Source: JAKFWF01 sp031429105 (lineage in GTDB: Bacteria; Pseudomonadota; Alphaproteobacteria; Rhizobiales; Hyphomicrobiaceae). Taken from it: DNA of 64,000 bases. Below, one piece after another: positions 33,397 through 42,495 of this stretch; the stretch's first letter is position 1; each line of letters starts with the position of its first letter. The notes beneath the pieces were generated by a model. The model was not told the DNA's origin. It ran no database searches and saw nothing but the letters and a program-made list of their open reading frames with translations. The stretch lies in contig JANOYV010000096.1 in assembly GCA_031429105.1 (NCBI GenBank), positions 1 through 64,000 on the forward strand, given 5' to 3'. Made by a program: the position numbers and the translations under genes.

Positions 33397-34532
33397 TTGG
33401 GCGCCTTTGCGTCTGCCGCAAAAATCCGAAGTGCCGCTAGTGGAAGTGCGATCATGATTTGCTGACCAACGCGAATTTCCAGATCGCGCATGGCATTGGC
33501 AGAAAAATCAGCCGCCAAACTCAGGCCTGGAGCACCAATCGGCTTGAGCGTCGCCCGGCAGAACGCACCCAAGTATTCGATTGTTTCGACGGTGACTGCA
33601 AACCGGTTGGTGGTAGTCTCGGTCAATCCGCGCACCTGCACTTCTTCCGGCCGGAAACCGAGCTTGATCGCACTTCCGACTGGCAATTGGGTGTCTGACG
33701 CGCAGACGAGATCGATTTCGCCGACACGGACGCGTCGATCAGCCAGCAACTTGCCATCCAGAAACGTCATCGTACCAACGAAATCAGCAACGAACGCCGT
33801 TTTGGGTCGTGCATAGACTTCGGAAGGCGTACCCACCTGTTCGATCACGCCTTGGTTCATCACCACAATGCGATCTGCCATGGCGAGCGCTTCTTCCTGA
33901 TCGTGTGTCACCATGATCGTTGTGATGCCGAGGCGGCGTTGCAACGCCTTGATTTCATCGCGCAGGCGCACGCGCACCCGCGCATCTAGCGCCGACAATG
34001 GTTCATCGAGCAACAGCAAGGATGGTGATGTTGCAAGCGCACGGGCAAGCGCCACGCGCTGCTGCTGACCGCCTGAAAGCTGAATTGGGTACTTGACGCC
34101 TTGATCGCTCAATCCGACCAGAGCCAGCAGTTCAGTCACCCGTTCCCGCCGCTTGACACGCGACCAGCCCCGATTGACCAGTCCGTAACCGACGTTGTCG
34201 ACAATCGATAGGTTCGGAAACAGGGCATACGACTGAAAGACAATACCAAAATCGCGATCGGACGGCGGCAAGTTCGAGACATCCCGCCCGCCAATTTCGA
34301 TCGATCCTTCGCTTTGGGTATCGAGGCCGGCAATCGCCCGCAATAACGTGGTCTTGCCACAGCCTGACGGTCCGAGAAAGCAGACCAACTCACCTTTGTT
34401 TACGTCAAGCGATACCGATTTGAGCGCAGTGAAATCACCAAACCGCTTGGTCAGATCACGCACGCGACAATGGACCGCGACGCCCGTGCTGGCCGCAACT
34501 GCGAGCTCTGCGCGATCTAACATTTGATGCAT
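33393..34532 (-). CDS. ATPase of a phosphonate-type ABC importer
   Basis: A 379-residue ABC ATPase: Walker A GPSGCGKTT, Q-loop VFQSYALFPNLSI, signature LSGGQQQRVALARAL, Walker B LLLLDEPLSALDARVR, switch histidine in MVTHDQEEA. Residues from about 260 form the TOBE-like regulatory part. The layout matches FbpC/PotA and the ATPases of 2-aminoethylphosphonate importers. ATG 34532 is used; ATG 34523 is close. The 90-base space to the binding-protein gene holds a hairpin. It energises the fused permease with which it overlaps. Confidence 0.9.
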   Translation of the reverse strand: MHQMLDRAELAVAASTGVAVHCRVRDLTKRFGDFTALKSVSLDVNKGELVCFLGPSGCGKTTLLRAIAGLDTQSEGSIEIGGRDVSNLPPSDRDFGIVFQSYALFPNLSIVDNVGYGLVNRGWSRVKRRERVTELLALVGLSDQGVKYPIQLSGGQQQRVALARALATSPSLLLLDEPLSALDARVRVRLRDEIKALQRRLGITTIMVTHDQEEALAMADRIVVMNQGVIEQVGTPSEVYARPKTAFVADFVGTMTFLDGKLLADRRVRVGEIDLVCASDTQLPVGSAIKLGFRPEEVQVRGLTETTTNRFAVTVETIEYLGAFCRATLKPIGAPGLSLAADFSANAMRDLEIRVGQQIMIALPLAALRIFAADAKAPK

Positions 34533-34555
34533 GGATTAACTTCACCCGATGTAGC

Positions 34556-34591
34556 TCGACCTCCCCCGAATGTCGTTCCAGAGGAGGTCGA
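34556..34591. repeat. 9-bp hairpin between binding-protein and ATPase genes
   Basis: TCGACCTCC (34556-34564) is exactly inverted as GGAGGTCGA (34583-34591), with an 18-base loop. It lies after the binding-protein stop codon (34623, read on the minus strand) and before the ATPase start (34532). No T-run follows. Such intercistronic stems often protect the binding-protein message and let it outnumber the membrane subunits. Confidence 0.6.
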
Positions 34592-34622
34592 TTGTCGCGT
34601 ATCGCTCGTCACCTGGAACAGA

Positions 34623-35651
34623 CTACTTCGGCTGCGCCTTGCTCTCATAGCGCTTCGACCACTCTTTCAAGATGCGGTCGCGGTTTTCTGCCATCCAACC
34701 AAAGTTGTTCTTGACCATCTTTGCTTCGCCATCGGTCGGGTAGTTGGTCGGCGCGGCCTTTACAGTCGGATCAGCAACGAGCGCATAATACTTTGCGTAT
34801 AACTCGTTGGCCTTTTTGGACGCCGAGAAATCAGCAACTTTTTTTGCTGCATCAAGGTTCTTGGTGCCCTTGACGATGGCAGTTGCTTCCATATCCCAAC
34901 CCATGCCTTCGGTCGGCGTGATGAGATCAATCGGTGCACCCTTTGTCTTCTCCGATGCGCCGCGCATATCGAAGCCGATGCCGATCAAACGCTCACCCTT
35001 GGCCGCTTGAACACAGGGGGCCGAGCCAGAGTGCGTGTAAACGGCGATGTTCTCATGCAGCTGGTCCATGTAGGCCCAGCCCTTCTCTTCGCCCATGATC
35101 TGCAACCAAGCAGCAATCGCCAGATAGCCAGTGCCCGATGATGCTGGGTGCGGCATCACAATCTGCCCCTTGTAGTCCGCCTTGGTCAGATCGGCCCAGG
35201 TTGCAGGCTTCGGCTTGTTACCCTTGGTGCCTTCAGCGGTATTGAAGCAGACAACGGCAAGCCAGGCGTCCATCCCGGTCCAGGCCGAAGCGCCGTCAGA
35301 ATCTCTGAAAGCTGGCTTCAAGTTGGCAGCATTTGCTGGCGTATAGGCTTCCAGCAGACCTTGCTTCTTGAACAACAGCAAACTTGTTGCAGCCAAGCCC
35401 CAAACGACGTCGGCCTTTGGATTGTCCTTCTCGGCCAGGAAACGGGCCGTGATCACACCCGTTGAATCGCGCACCCAGGAAATCTCGATATTTGGATTAT
35501 CAGCTTCAAAGGCAGCCTTGTAGGGACCAAGCTGATCGTTCTCGAGTGATGTGTAGACCGAAACAGACGTCTTTTGCGCAAGGGCAGGGCTAACACCAAC
35601 GCCCAACATCACGACTGCTGCGACACCACTTTTGACTAGATACTTCAACAT
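34623..35651 (-). CDS. Periplasmic binding protein of a phosphonate-type ABC importer
   Basis: A 342-residue periplasmic receptor. A signal peptide (about 1-25, ending PALAQ) precedes a ferric/2-aminoethylphosphonate-type binding fold, with SVYTSLENDQLGPYKAAFEADNP, PKADVVWGLAATSLL and NPKADVVWG regions typical of putative 2-aminoethylphosphonate receptors. GGAGGG precedes ATG 35651; the frame is open for 35 more codons without homology. The tyrosines that mark iron ligands in Fbp proteins (paired YY near the C terminus) occur as AKYYALV, so an iron role is not fully excluded, but the operon argues for an aminophosphonate. Confidence 0.85.
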   Translation of the reverse strand: MLKYLVKSGVAAVVMLGVGVSPALAQKTSVSVYTSLENDQLGPYKAAFEADNPNIEISWVRDSTGVITARFLAEKDNPKADVVWGLAATSLLLFKKQGLLEAYTPANAANLKPAFRDSDGASAWTGMDAWLAVVCFNTAEGTKGNKPKPATWADLTKADYKGQIVMPHPASSGTGYLAIAAWLQIMGEEKGWAYMDQLHENIAVYTHSGSAPCVQAAKGERLIGIGFDMRGASEKTKGAPIDLITPTEGMGWDMEATAIVKGTKNLDAAKKVADFSASKKANELYAKYYALVADPTVKAAPTNYPTDGEAKMVKNNFGWMAENRDRILKEWSKRYESKAQPK

Positions 35652-35752
35652 GAGAAACACCCTCCGCCTTTTTTCCAAGCACAACCGATTAACCACCCCA
35701 ATCTGCCGGGCAGCCGTAGGCCTCCAAAATGAAGCTACGATGACGCAATCCC

Positions 35753-36997
35753 TCACGCCAGTGCCTTTTGCTGCGAAACGCCTAAAGCATAGTAGCGGCT
35801 ATAGGCGGTAATCGCCCGGCCATTTAGCTCGTTCAGGTCTCGGGCAATTGTATCAAAGCGTTTAGAATCAAGACTCGGCACCGGGAACGTCGGCCTGGAC
35901 CGCGTGATCCAATTGGCCAATACGAGGCCGGTACCACCAGACGCGGCAATGCCCGACGTAAAACCTGCCGCGATCCAAACATTTTCCCGCTCAGCTGCCG
36001 GACCCAGCATCGGCTCGCCATCAGGCGTCACCGGAATGGGACCATTGATCACTGTGCGCAGTCCCATTTCGCCAAGAATCGGAATGCGCCGCGTCGCCGC
36101 CTCCAATATCGGGGCGATTCGATCCAACTGATTGGGCAGCAGCTCACGACCAAAGGCGAACGGCATATCGCCTGGGCATGCAGGAATGGTCGCTGCTTCC
36201 CAGCCGCCAATGGCAAATCCACCGACCTCAGGTTTCAGATAGAAATTCAAGTCTGGGTCGCGCAGCGCAGGCAGTCCGCGGCTGATGTCGGCGCGCTTCT
36301 CGGTCACGACATATTGATGCTCCAGTGCGGCCACTGCCAAATCAACACCAAACATGCGACCGACAGCGCGCGCCCAGACACCAGGTGCCAGCACAACGGT
36401 TTTGCAAGAAATGCGACCCTGGCTGGTTTCGACGCCGATAATCCGGTTACCAGATTCGATCGCACCGGTGACGGTTACGCCTTCATGGATTCGTACCCCC
36501 AGAGCGCGCGCTCGCGCAGCATAAGCGTTGGTCAGGCTGGTTGGATCGACATAACCGTCGCCTTTGACGAACGCAGCGCCGACGACCCCATCTACCGAAA
36601 TATGTGGGAACAAACGCTTCGCCTCAGCTGCGTCGATCAATGAAAAATCAATGCCGTAGTGCTTGGCAAGCGGTGCAGCAGACACAAATTCAGCCAGCCG
36701 TTCGGATGAAGACGCAATTCGCAACGAACCAACCGCATGCCAATCGATCGGGGTTTCTGCCTGAATTTCATCGTAAACTTTCACCGATGCCTGCATCATC
36801 CGGGTCAAGTCTTCAGCCGAGCGATATTGACCGATGAGGCCCGCCGCATGCCATGTGGAGCCATGTGTAATGGCGTTCTTTTCCAGAACGACGATGTCGC
36901 GCTCGCCGGCTCGCGCCAAGTGCATAGCGATTGAACAGCCAATGGCGCCTGCACCAACAATGACGATGTTGGCCGACGTTGGGAGCAGTTCAGCCAT
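35753..36997 (-). CDS. FAD-dependent oxidoreductase, dimethylglycine/sarcosine-dehydrogenase-like
   Basis: A 414-residue DAO-family flavoprotein with VIVGAGAIGCSIA near the N terminus. Right after comes THGSTWHAAGLIGQYR, the motif in which dimethylglycine and sarcosine dehydrogenases bind FAD covalently through the histidine (His50 here). C-terminal IAAGFTSGIAASGGTGLVLANW fits the family. The folate-binding half of full dimethylglycine dehydrogenases is absent, so a methyl group would leave as formaldehyde. It overlaps the Rieske gene by eight bases, so the two act together. A likely job is oxidation of an N-methyl or N,N-dimethyl amine; recent work links related FAD enzymes to N-methyl aminophosphonate oxidation. 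Confidence 0.8.
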   Translation of the reverse strand: MAELLPTSANIVIVGAGAIGCSIAMHLARAGERDIVVLEKNAITHGSTWHAAGLIGQYRSAEDLTRMMQASVKVYDEIQAETPIDWHAVGSLRIASSSERLAEFVSAAPLAKHYGIDFSLIDAAEAKRLFPHISVDGVVGAAFVKGDGYVDPTSLTNAYAARARALGVRIHEGVTVTGAIESGNRIIGVETSQGRISCKTVVLAPGVWARAVGRMFGVDLAVAALEHQYVVTEKRADISRGLPALRDPDLNFYLKPEVGGFAIGGWEAATIPACPGDMPFAFGRELLPNQLDRIAPILEAATRRIPILGEMGLRTVINGPIPVTPDGEPMLGPAAERENVWIAAGFTSGIAASGGTGLVLANWITRSRPTFPVPSLDSKRFDTIARDLNELNGRAITAYSRYYALGVSQQKALA

Positions 36998-38291
36998 TGG
37001 GTCGGTCCTTGTAGCCGAGCGAGCGCCACTTCGGCTTTTCAGCAGCAGTCGATTTACCTGTCTCGCCAACATCGAGGCAACTGAGATACCAGTCAACAAA
37101 CTGTTGAACATTGGTCTCGCGCGTTTTCGAATACGGGCCCGGCACGAACGCAGGCGACGTCACACCGGCCTGGTTCGCCTGGCAGATCACCCAGTCTTGC
37201 TCGGACGTGCGCTGCCAAAAGGGCAACAACCGATCAAGCTCATAATCGCGCCCCTCAACCGCGTCCTTGTGCACGAACCACGAAACGTCGACCTGCGTGG
37301 TTGCAGCCGAAAGCGGCGTGATACGTGTGGCAACGGCGTGGTCGTCACTCGCATGTTGCCAGAAGTTCGGGAAAACGGTCGCGCGCAGCGTGCCATCACT
37401 CCACGCATTTTTCTGGCGAAATGTACCCATCAGCGGAGCAGTGGGCTGGCCGTCGAGGCTCTGTGTTTTCCACCCTGCTGTCAGAGGGGCACGCGTGATG
37501 CGCCAGAACTTGCCTGTCATGTCGGATGCAGAAACAGCCGCGCCCAGCCCCAGCGCTGCAAACCGATCATTCGCCAATGCCGTCTGCCGATCCACTTCCG
37601 GCAGGTCGGCCTCGGTGAACCGCGCCGTGTCATACACACCCTTCACATACTCAGGATGCGCGTGATCGCAGTGATAGCACTCTCGATTGTTCTCAAAAAT
37701 CAATTTCCAGTTGGCAGCCACAGTATAGCGAATGGTGTGAGCGAGCTTAGCATCGACAAACCCCTGATGCTGCATTTGGGCAGCAATTTCGGCAGCGCCC
37801 TCGTCGAACGGAACCGCGTCGCCGCCTAGACAAACGAACATCACCCCACCGAGATTTTTCAACGCCACCGGATGAAGACCAAGTTGCGATTGGTGGATAC
37901 CGAACTCGCGCTCCGTCGGTGTCCGCAGGCGACCATCAAGTTCGTAGGTCCAGGCGTGGTAGGGGCAGGTCAGGGTTCGATTGTGACCGGCTTCAGCGTT
38001 ACAAATACGTGCACCACGGTGACGGCAGGTGTTGTGAAACGCGCGGACATCGTCATTCGCACCGCGCGTCACAACGATGCGATCCGCCCCCACGTCCCAT
38101 GTCATCCAATCACCAACATTAGGAATCTGACAGGCATGTCCCGCATAGAGCCAATGACGACGCCAGACGAGATCGAGGTCGGCGTTGAAGACTTCGGGTG
38201 ACACATAAAACGGCCGGGTGAGCGGGCCTCCTGAAACGTAGGCGTTCTTCAATTTGGCAATATGCGAAGTATCAAACTCGTAGGCGGTCAT
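36990..38291 (-). CDS. Rieske non-haem iron oxygenase, quaternary-ammonium type (GbcA/CntA-like)
   Basis: A 433-residue oxygenase alpha subunit. The Rieske cluster ligands are Cys89, His91, Cys109 and His112 (CRHRG and CPYHAW). The catalytic part has NWKLIFENNRECYHCDHAHPEY: iron ligands His207 and His212, and a glutamate (Glu204) at the bridging position where ring dioxygenases have aspartate. That glutamate form marks the group attacking trimethylammonium compounds: GbcA, CntA, stachydrine demethylase. No reductase is encoded next to it. ATG 38291 is chosen; GTG 38306 is in frame. It lies between phosphonate enzymes and their importer, so N-demethylation of a quaternary aminophosphonate is inferred. 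Confidence 0.82.
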   Translation of the reverse strand: MTAYEFDTSHIAKLKNAYVSGGPLTRPFYVSPEVFNADLDLVWRRHWLYAGHACQIPNVGDWMTWDVGADRIVVTRGANDDVRAFHNTCRHRGARICNAEAGHNRTLTCPYHAWTYELDGRLRTPTEREFGIHQSQLGLHPVALKNLGGVMFVCLGGDAVPFDEGAAEIAAQMQHQGFVDAKLAHTIRYTVAANWKLIFENNRECYHCDHAHPEYVKGVYDTARFTEADLPEVDRQTALANDRFAALGLGAAVSASDMTGKFWRITRAPLTAGWKTQSLDGQPTAPLMGTFRQKNAWSDGTLRATVFPNFWQHASDDHAVATRITPLSAATTQVDVSWFVHKDAVEGRDYELDRLLPFWQRTSEQDWVICQANQAGVTSPAFVPGPYSKTRETNVQQFVDWYLSCLDVGETGKSTAAEKPKWRSLGYKDRPNG

Positions 38292-38351
38292 TGTTGTTTC
38301 CACCACTGTCTTCCCCGGGTTAGTCCCGAGGATGCTACCGTTTTGTTGCGA

Positions 38352-39809
38352 TCATGTCGGCCACGGCAGCGAGTAGGTCTTGACGTTGGAGTAGCTCTTC
38401 ATGGCTTCCCACACGCCTTCCTTGTAGCCGAGCCCTGAATCCTTGATCCCGCCAAACGGGCTCATTTCGATGCGATAGCCGGGCACTTCCCACACATTGA
38501 CTGTGCCGACATCGAGCCCGTTGATGAAACGGGTTACCGTATCGAGCCGGTTGGTACAAATGCCCGACGACAATCCGAACGCGGTCGAGTTGGCAATTTT
38601 AATGATCTGGTCGATGTCGCCCGGCACGCGGATGATCGGCACAACCGGGCCGAAGGTCTCCTCGTGCACCAACTCGCACGTGTAGGGTACGTGGTCGACG
38701 ACCGTGACCGGGAAGAGCGCCCCTTTGCGCTGATCGCCATAAAGGAGTTTCGCGCCTTTCTCGACGGCATCGGCGACGCGGGCTTCAAACTGCTTTGCGG
38801 CAGCCTCGTGGATCACCGTGCCGACATCGACAGTCGGGTCCATCGGGTCGCCGCATTTCAGTTTTTTCGCTTTAGCAAGTACCAGTTCGGCGAACTTATC
38901 TGCCACCTTCTCGCAAACGAGAATACGCTTCACCGCCGTGCACCGCTGCCCGGAATTTTTGGTTGCCCCTTGAACCGCCAATTCAGCCGCTTTGTCGAGA
39001 TCGGAATCCGACAAATCATCCATTACAATCAGAGGATCGTTGCCACCGAGTTCAAGCACGAGGCGTTTGTAGCCAGCCTTCTCGGCAATATATTTGCCAA
39101 CTCGTACCGAGCCAGTGAACGTCACCACATCAGCATGGGGGTCGGTGATCATGGCATCGCCCATGGTCCGCGGATTGCCAGTGACGATCGACAACATTTC
39201 GGGCGGCAGGCCCGCCTCATACAAGATGTCGGCGAGCAGTAGCGCCGTCAGCGGCGTTAATTCGGTGGGTTTTGCCACCATGCGATTATTCATCGCGATC
39301 GACGGTGCGATCTTGTGACTGATCATATTCAAGGGGTGATTAAACGGCGTGATCGCCGAGATGCAGCCCAACACGGGGCCACGCGACGTGTAAATCCGTC
39401 GTGCCTTGCCGTGGGGCGTGATATCGCAGGAATACACTTCACTGTCGTCGCGGATCGCGAGTTGACCAGCCAGCGAATACACATCGTAAGCGCGACCGAC
39501 TTCGTAGATGCTGTCCTTAAGACACAGACCTGATTCAGCCGTGATGATGAGCGCGATCTCGTCTCGACGTTTTGCCAAAATCTCAGCCGTCTTCATTAAA
39601 ATCTTTTGCCGATCGTATTTAGTCAGCTTGGATTTGTAGGCATAGCCGATCTTGAATGCTTCTGCGACTTGAGCGGGCGAAGCCGCCGGCACGGTCGCAA
39701 TCACTTTGTTCGTGTAGGGGTTGCGAACTTCAACCTGGGCATCCGCATCAACAAGCTTGCCTGCAATTCGCATCTTTTCGTGCGCTTTGATTGGAAGCTT
39801 CTGCGACAT
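38352..39809 (-). CDS. phnY: Phosphonoacetaldehyde dehydrogenase
   Basis: A 485-residue NAD(P)-dependent aldehyde dehydrogenase closely resembling PhnY: ISAITPFNHPLN, LELGGNDPL, the catalytic cysteine in NSGQRCTAVKR, and C-terminal GGIKDSGLGYKEG. It oxidises phosphonoacetaldehyde to phosphonoacetate in the cytosol. The assignment is strengthened by phnA immediately upstream and phnW before it. AGGAT lies seven bases before ATG 39809; ATG 39824 lacks a ribosome site. The gap of 60 bases to the Rieske gene holds no clear terminator, so transcription continues into the demethylation genes. Confidence 0.9.
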   Translation of the reverse strand: MSQKLPIKAHEKMRIAGKLVDADAQVEVRNPYTNKVIATVPAASPAQVAEAFKIGYAYKSKLTKYDRQKILMKTAEILAKRRDEIALIITAESGLCLKDSIYEVGRAYDVYSLAGQLAIRDDSEVYSCDITPHGKARRIYTSRGPVLGCISAITPFNHPLNMISHKIAPSIAMNNRMVAKPTELTPLTALLLADILYEAGLPPEMLSIVTGNPRTMGDAMITDPHADVVTFTGSVRVGKYIAEKAGYKRLVLELGGNDPLIVMDDLSDSDLDKAAELAVQGATKNSGQRCTAVKRILVCEKVADKFAELVLAKAKKLKCGDPMDPTVDVGTVIHEAAAKQFEARVADAVEKGAKLLYGDQRKGALFPVTVVDHVPYTCELVHEETFGPVVPIIRVPGDIDQIIKIANSTAFGLSSGICTNRLDTVTRFINGLDVGTVNVWEVPGYRIEMSPFGGIKDSGLGYKEGVWEAMKSYSNVKTYSLPWPT

Positions 39810-39842
39810 GAATTCATCCTGCATGGGGTTTGCGAAACCTTC

Positions 39843-41084
39843 TCAAACGATACGATTGAGCGCGACATCGAACACATCGAAGTTACGCAAGGAATGGTCG
39901 GCAGGGAGCTTAATGCGCCGATTTGCAATCATCGGAACCCGCTGCTCGGTCACGCCGCCATGACTGCGCAACGGCTCGTCAAGGCCCGACAAGTCGTGCT
40001 TGTGGGCTACCGTACCAAGCGTTTGGTGTCGTGTTGAAATCACCACAATCTGACCAAGCCGGTCGGCCGGCAATTCGAAGCATTTAACTGCGTCTTCCTG
40101 CGACAATGCCATTTCGATGCCAGGCGTTGATCGCAGGCGTGCAAGCAGTGGCCGGAAATCGAGCGTCGGATCCACGTGGATGGTCGCAAAAGATCCCAAT
40201 GCGCCGTGGTGAGCGACGTAAGGGTCGGTGATCGGCAAAATCACGCGCACTTTGCCCGCACCAAGCCAACTTTCGATCAACGTTTCGAGATAGATGACGT
40301 TGGGTTCCTTGGTCACTGGATCGTGTTTGTCGTTCATGCCGTGATCGGCGGTCGCGACAATAATGGCGCCCATCTCGTCGAGCGCCGCAAGATAGCGATC
40401 AATCATAATATAAAAATCATTGGCAATCTTGGTTCCAGGGCCGGCCTTGTGTTGAATGTAATCTGTCGTCGACAGGTACATCAGATCGGGGCGATGGTGC
40501 TTCATCAGCTTGACGCCACTCGCAAACACGAACTCCGACAAATCGGCGGAATAGACTTCCGGCAGTGGTTTGCCAACAAACGACAGGACGTCGTCAATTC
40601 CATTGTCGCGCTTGGTTGCCTTATCGGCTTTCTCCGATGAAAATGCGATTGCGCGCCCAGTGCCGTAGTCGAGACCGTGCGACAACAGCAAACGCAGTTT
40701 ATCTTTCGCCGTAACCATCGCAACCTTGGCGCCTGCATCGTGGAACGTACGCAGGATTGTCGGTGCCCGCAGGAACTTTGGATCGTTCATCATCACTTCG
40801 GTTGCGGTCGCGGCATCGTAGAAAAAATTGCCGGCGATCCCGTGCACGGCAGGCGGCCGCCCGGTTATGATCGAGAGATTATTCGGGTTCGTGAAACTCG
40901 GGATGACGCTGTCGGCGAGCACGTTCGCGCCAGCGCGCATGAACCGGGCAAAAGTTGGCGCATGCCCCGTCTTGATCGCCGCTTCGATATAACCTGGTTC
41001 CGAACCATCAAGACAGACGACCACGGTCGGGGCTGACGGCCAGGCATATTCGCGACCATTGCAGGTAATCGGGGATTTGCTCAT
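39843..41084 (-). CDS. phnA: Phosphonoacetate hydrolase
   Basis: A 413-residue member of the alkaline-phosphatase/nucleotide-pyrophosphatase superfamily. CLDGSEPGY holds a metal aspartate (Asp26); IPSFTNPNNLSIITG holds the nucleophile Thr65; ATADHGMNDKHD and the late VAHKHD-type histidine add further metal ligands. It cleaves the C-P bond of phosphonoacetate to acetate and phosphate with two zinc ions. AGGG precedes ATG 41084. Located between phnW and phnY as in known phnWAY operons. Confidence 0.92.
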   Translation of the reverse strand: MSKSPITCNGREYAWPSAPTVVVCLDGSEPGYIEAAIKTGHAPTFARFMRAGANVLADSVIPSFTNPNNLSIITGRPPAVHGIAGNFFYDAATATEVMMNDPKFLRAPTILRTFHDAGAKVAMVTAKDKLRLLLSHGLDYGTGRAIAFSSEKADKATKRDNGIDDVLSFVGKPLPEVYSADLSEFVFASGVKLMKHHRPDLMYLSTTDYIQHKAGPGTKIANDFYIMIDRYLAALDEMGAIIVATADHGMNDKHDPVTKEPNVIYLETLIESWLGAGKVRVILPITDPYVAHHGALGSFATIHVDPTLDFRPLLARLRSTPGIEMALSQEDAVKCFELPADRLGQIVVISTRHQTLGTVAHKHDLSGLDEPLRSHGGVTEQRVPMIANRRIKLPADHSLRNFDVFDVALNRIV

Positions 41085-41108
41085 TGATCTACCCTGAAGT
41101 GTGAAGGT

Positions 41109-42263
41109 TCACGCAGCCGATTTGAGATCTGTAACGCCCATATCGCGGAGCACGTCAGCGACGACGCTGAGGAAGCCGCGCATGTGGTCTTCGTTGATGC
41201 GACCGATACAGCCGATGCGAAAGCTGTCGGCGACCGTGAGCTTACCAGGATAGATCACGTACCCACGATCCTTGAGCGCGTCATAGAACGCTTGGAACTT
41301 GAACTTGGAGTGGAGCGGCATGTGAAAGGTGTAAATGATCGGCGCTTGCAGCGGCGCAGGCAGGAGCAGCTTGAAGCCGAGCGCCTGCATGCCCGCCGCC
41401 AGCACTTCGCCGTTTCGCGCATATCGACCGCCACGCCCCGGCTGCCCGCCTTCGGCAAAAAATTCCATCAGTGCTTGATGAAACGACACGATCACATGAA
41501 TCGGCGGCGTAAACCGATATTGACCCGTCTTGACGAAGTTCTGCCATTGGTCGTGAAGGTCGAGCGTAAGTGTTGTGGCATTGCCCTTCGTCTCGGCAAG
41601 TGCTGCCTCGCGTGCAATGACAAAGCCGAGCCCAGGCACACCCTCGATGCACTTATTGGATGATGCGGCAATCGCATCGACTTGGAGCGTGCGCACATCA
41701 AGCGGCAACGCACCGAACGCGCTCATGCTGTCGAGCAGGAACCTTCGGCCGTGCTTCGCCGTGAGCGCCGCCACCTCATTGATCGGGTTTAATATTCCAC
41801 TGGTCGTTTCACAATGGATCATGAAAACGTGGGAAATCGAAGCGTCAACTTTGAGCACTGCGTCAATCTTCGCCAAATCCGGCGGTGTGTCCTCTGGGGT
41901 TTCCCGTACCACCACCAACCGGCGTGCAATTTCAAGGATTCTGCGCGCGCGCTGCCCGTAAGCACCGTTGATTAGGACCAGCACTTTGCCAGTTGGTGGC
42001 ACGAACGTTGTCAGCATTGCTTCCACCGCAAATGTGCCAGACCCTTGCATTGGCACGGTCACATAGCGGCCTTGGCCGTGCACCACCTCAGGCAGGCGCT
42101 CCAGCACTTCACGATTGATCGCCAGGAAGCCCGCATCCCGCGAGCCCCAATCGTGCACCATCACGGCCTTTACGGCACGCGATGTTGTCAAAGGACCTGG
42201 TGTCAATAATAGAGCATCGCCGGTTTCCGACATGCCGCGGTGCGCTGTTGTTGGGCCACCCAT
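41109..42263 (-). CDS. phnW: 2-aminoethylphosphonate-pyruvate transaminase
   Basis: A 384-residue PLP enzyme of fold type I. Features: LLLTPGPLTTS at the N terminus, MQGSGTFAVEAML, IHCETTSGILNP, LDSMSAFGALPLD and the Schiff-base lysine in ASSNKCIEGVPGLGF. It transfers the amino group of 2-aminoethylphosphonate to pyruvate, giving phosphonoacetaldehyde and alanine. The frame remains open far upstream, through the divergent transporter gene, but homology and AAGGAT place the start at 42263. It is the first gene of the operon; PF-type regulators such as PhnR are not seen next to it. Confidence 0.93.
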   Translation of the reverse strand: MGGPTTAHRGMSETGDALLLTPGPLTTSRAVKAVMVHDWGSRDAGFLAINREVLERLPEVVHGQGRYVTVPMQGSGTFAVEAMLTTFVPPTGKVLVLINGAYGQRARRILEIARRLVVVRETPEDTPPDLAKIDAVLKVDASISHVFMIHCETTSGILNPINEVAALTAKHGRRFLLDSMSAFGALPLDVRTLQVDAIAASSNKCIEGVPGLGFVIAREAALAETKGNATTLTLDLHDQWQNFVKTGQYRFTPPIHVIVSFHQALMEFFAEGGQPGRGGRYARNGEVLAAGMQALGFKLLLPAPLQAPIIYTFHMPLHSKFKFQAFYDALKDRGYVIYPGKLTVADSFRIGCIGRINEDHMRGFLSVVADVLRDMGVTDLKSAA

Positions 42264-42311
42264 CGCAAGGATCCTTTGGTATCGGAAAATTATTGGTTCG
42301 ACAACGTTACG

Positions 42312-42351
42312 ATGGATCAACTCATAGAGCCAATATGATATCTCGATCCAT
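42312..42351. promoter_or_regulatory. Paired inverted half-sites in the phnW-transporter intergenic region
   Basis: ATGGATC at 42312-42318 is inverted as GATCCAT at 42345-42351, with 26 bases between; the centres are 33 bases apart, or about three helical turns. The 232-base divergent region between phnW and the Na/Pi-family gene has no other strong repeat, so these are candidate binding sites for an unlinked regulator of phosphonate genes. Chance is possible for 7-bp arms. Confidence 0.3.
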
Positions 42352-42495
42352 TGTATAGGTTTTATCAATAGTCGGGCGCGCACATGAACACCGAAGGTCA
42401 TATTTGTATTGCAATCGATGGGTGGTTGCGGACAGATCAGTCGCTTGACGAATCCGATACTGGGTGGCGACACCTCGGAAACCAGAAAGACAGGC

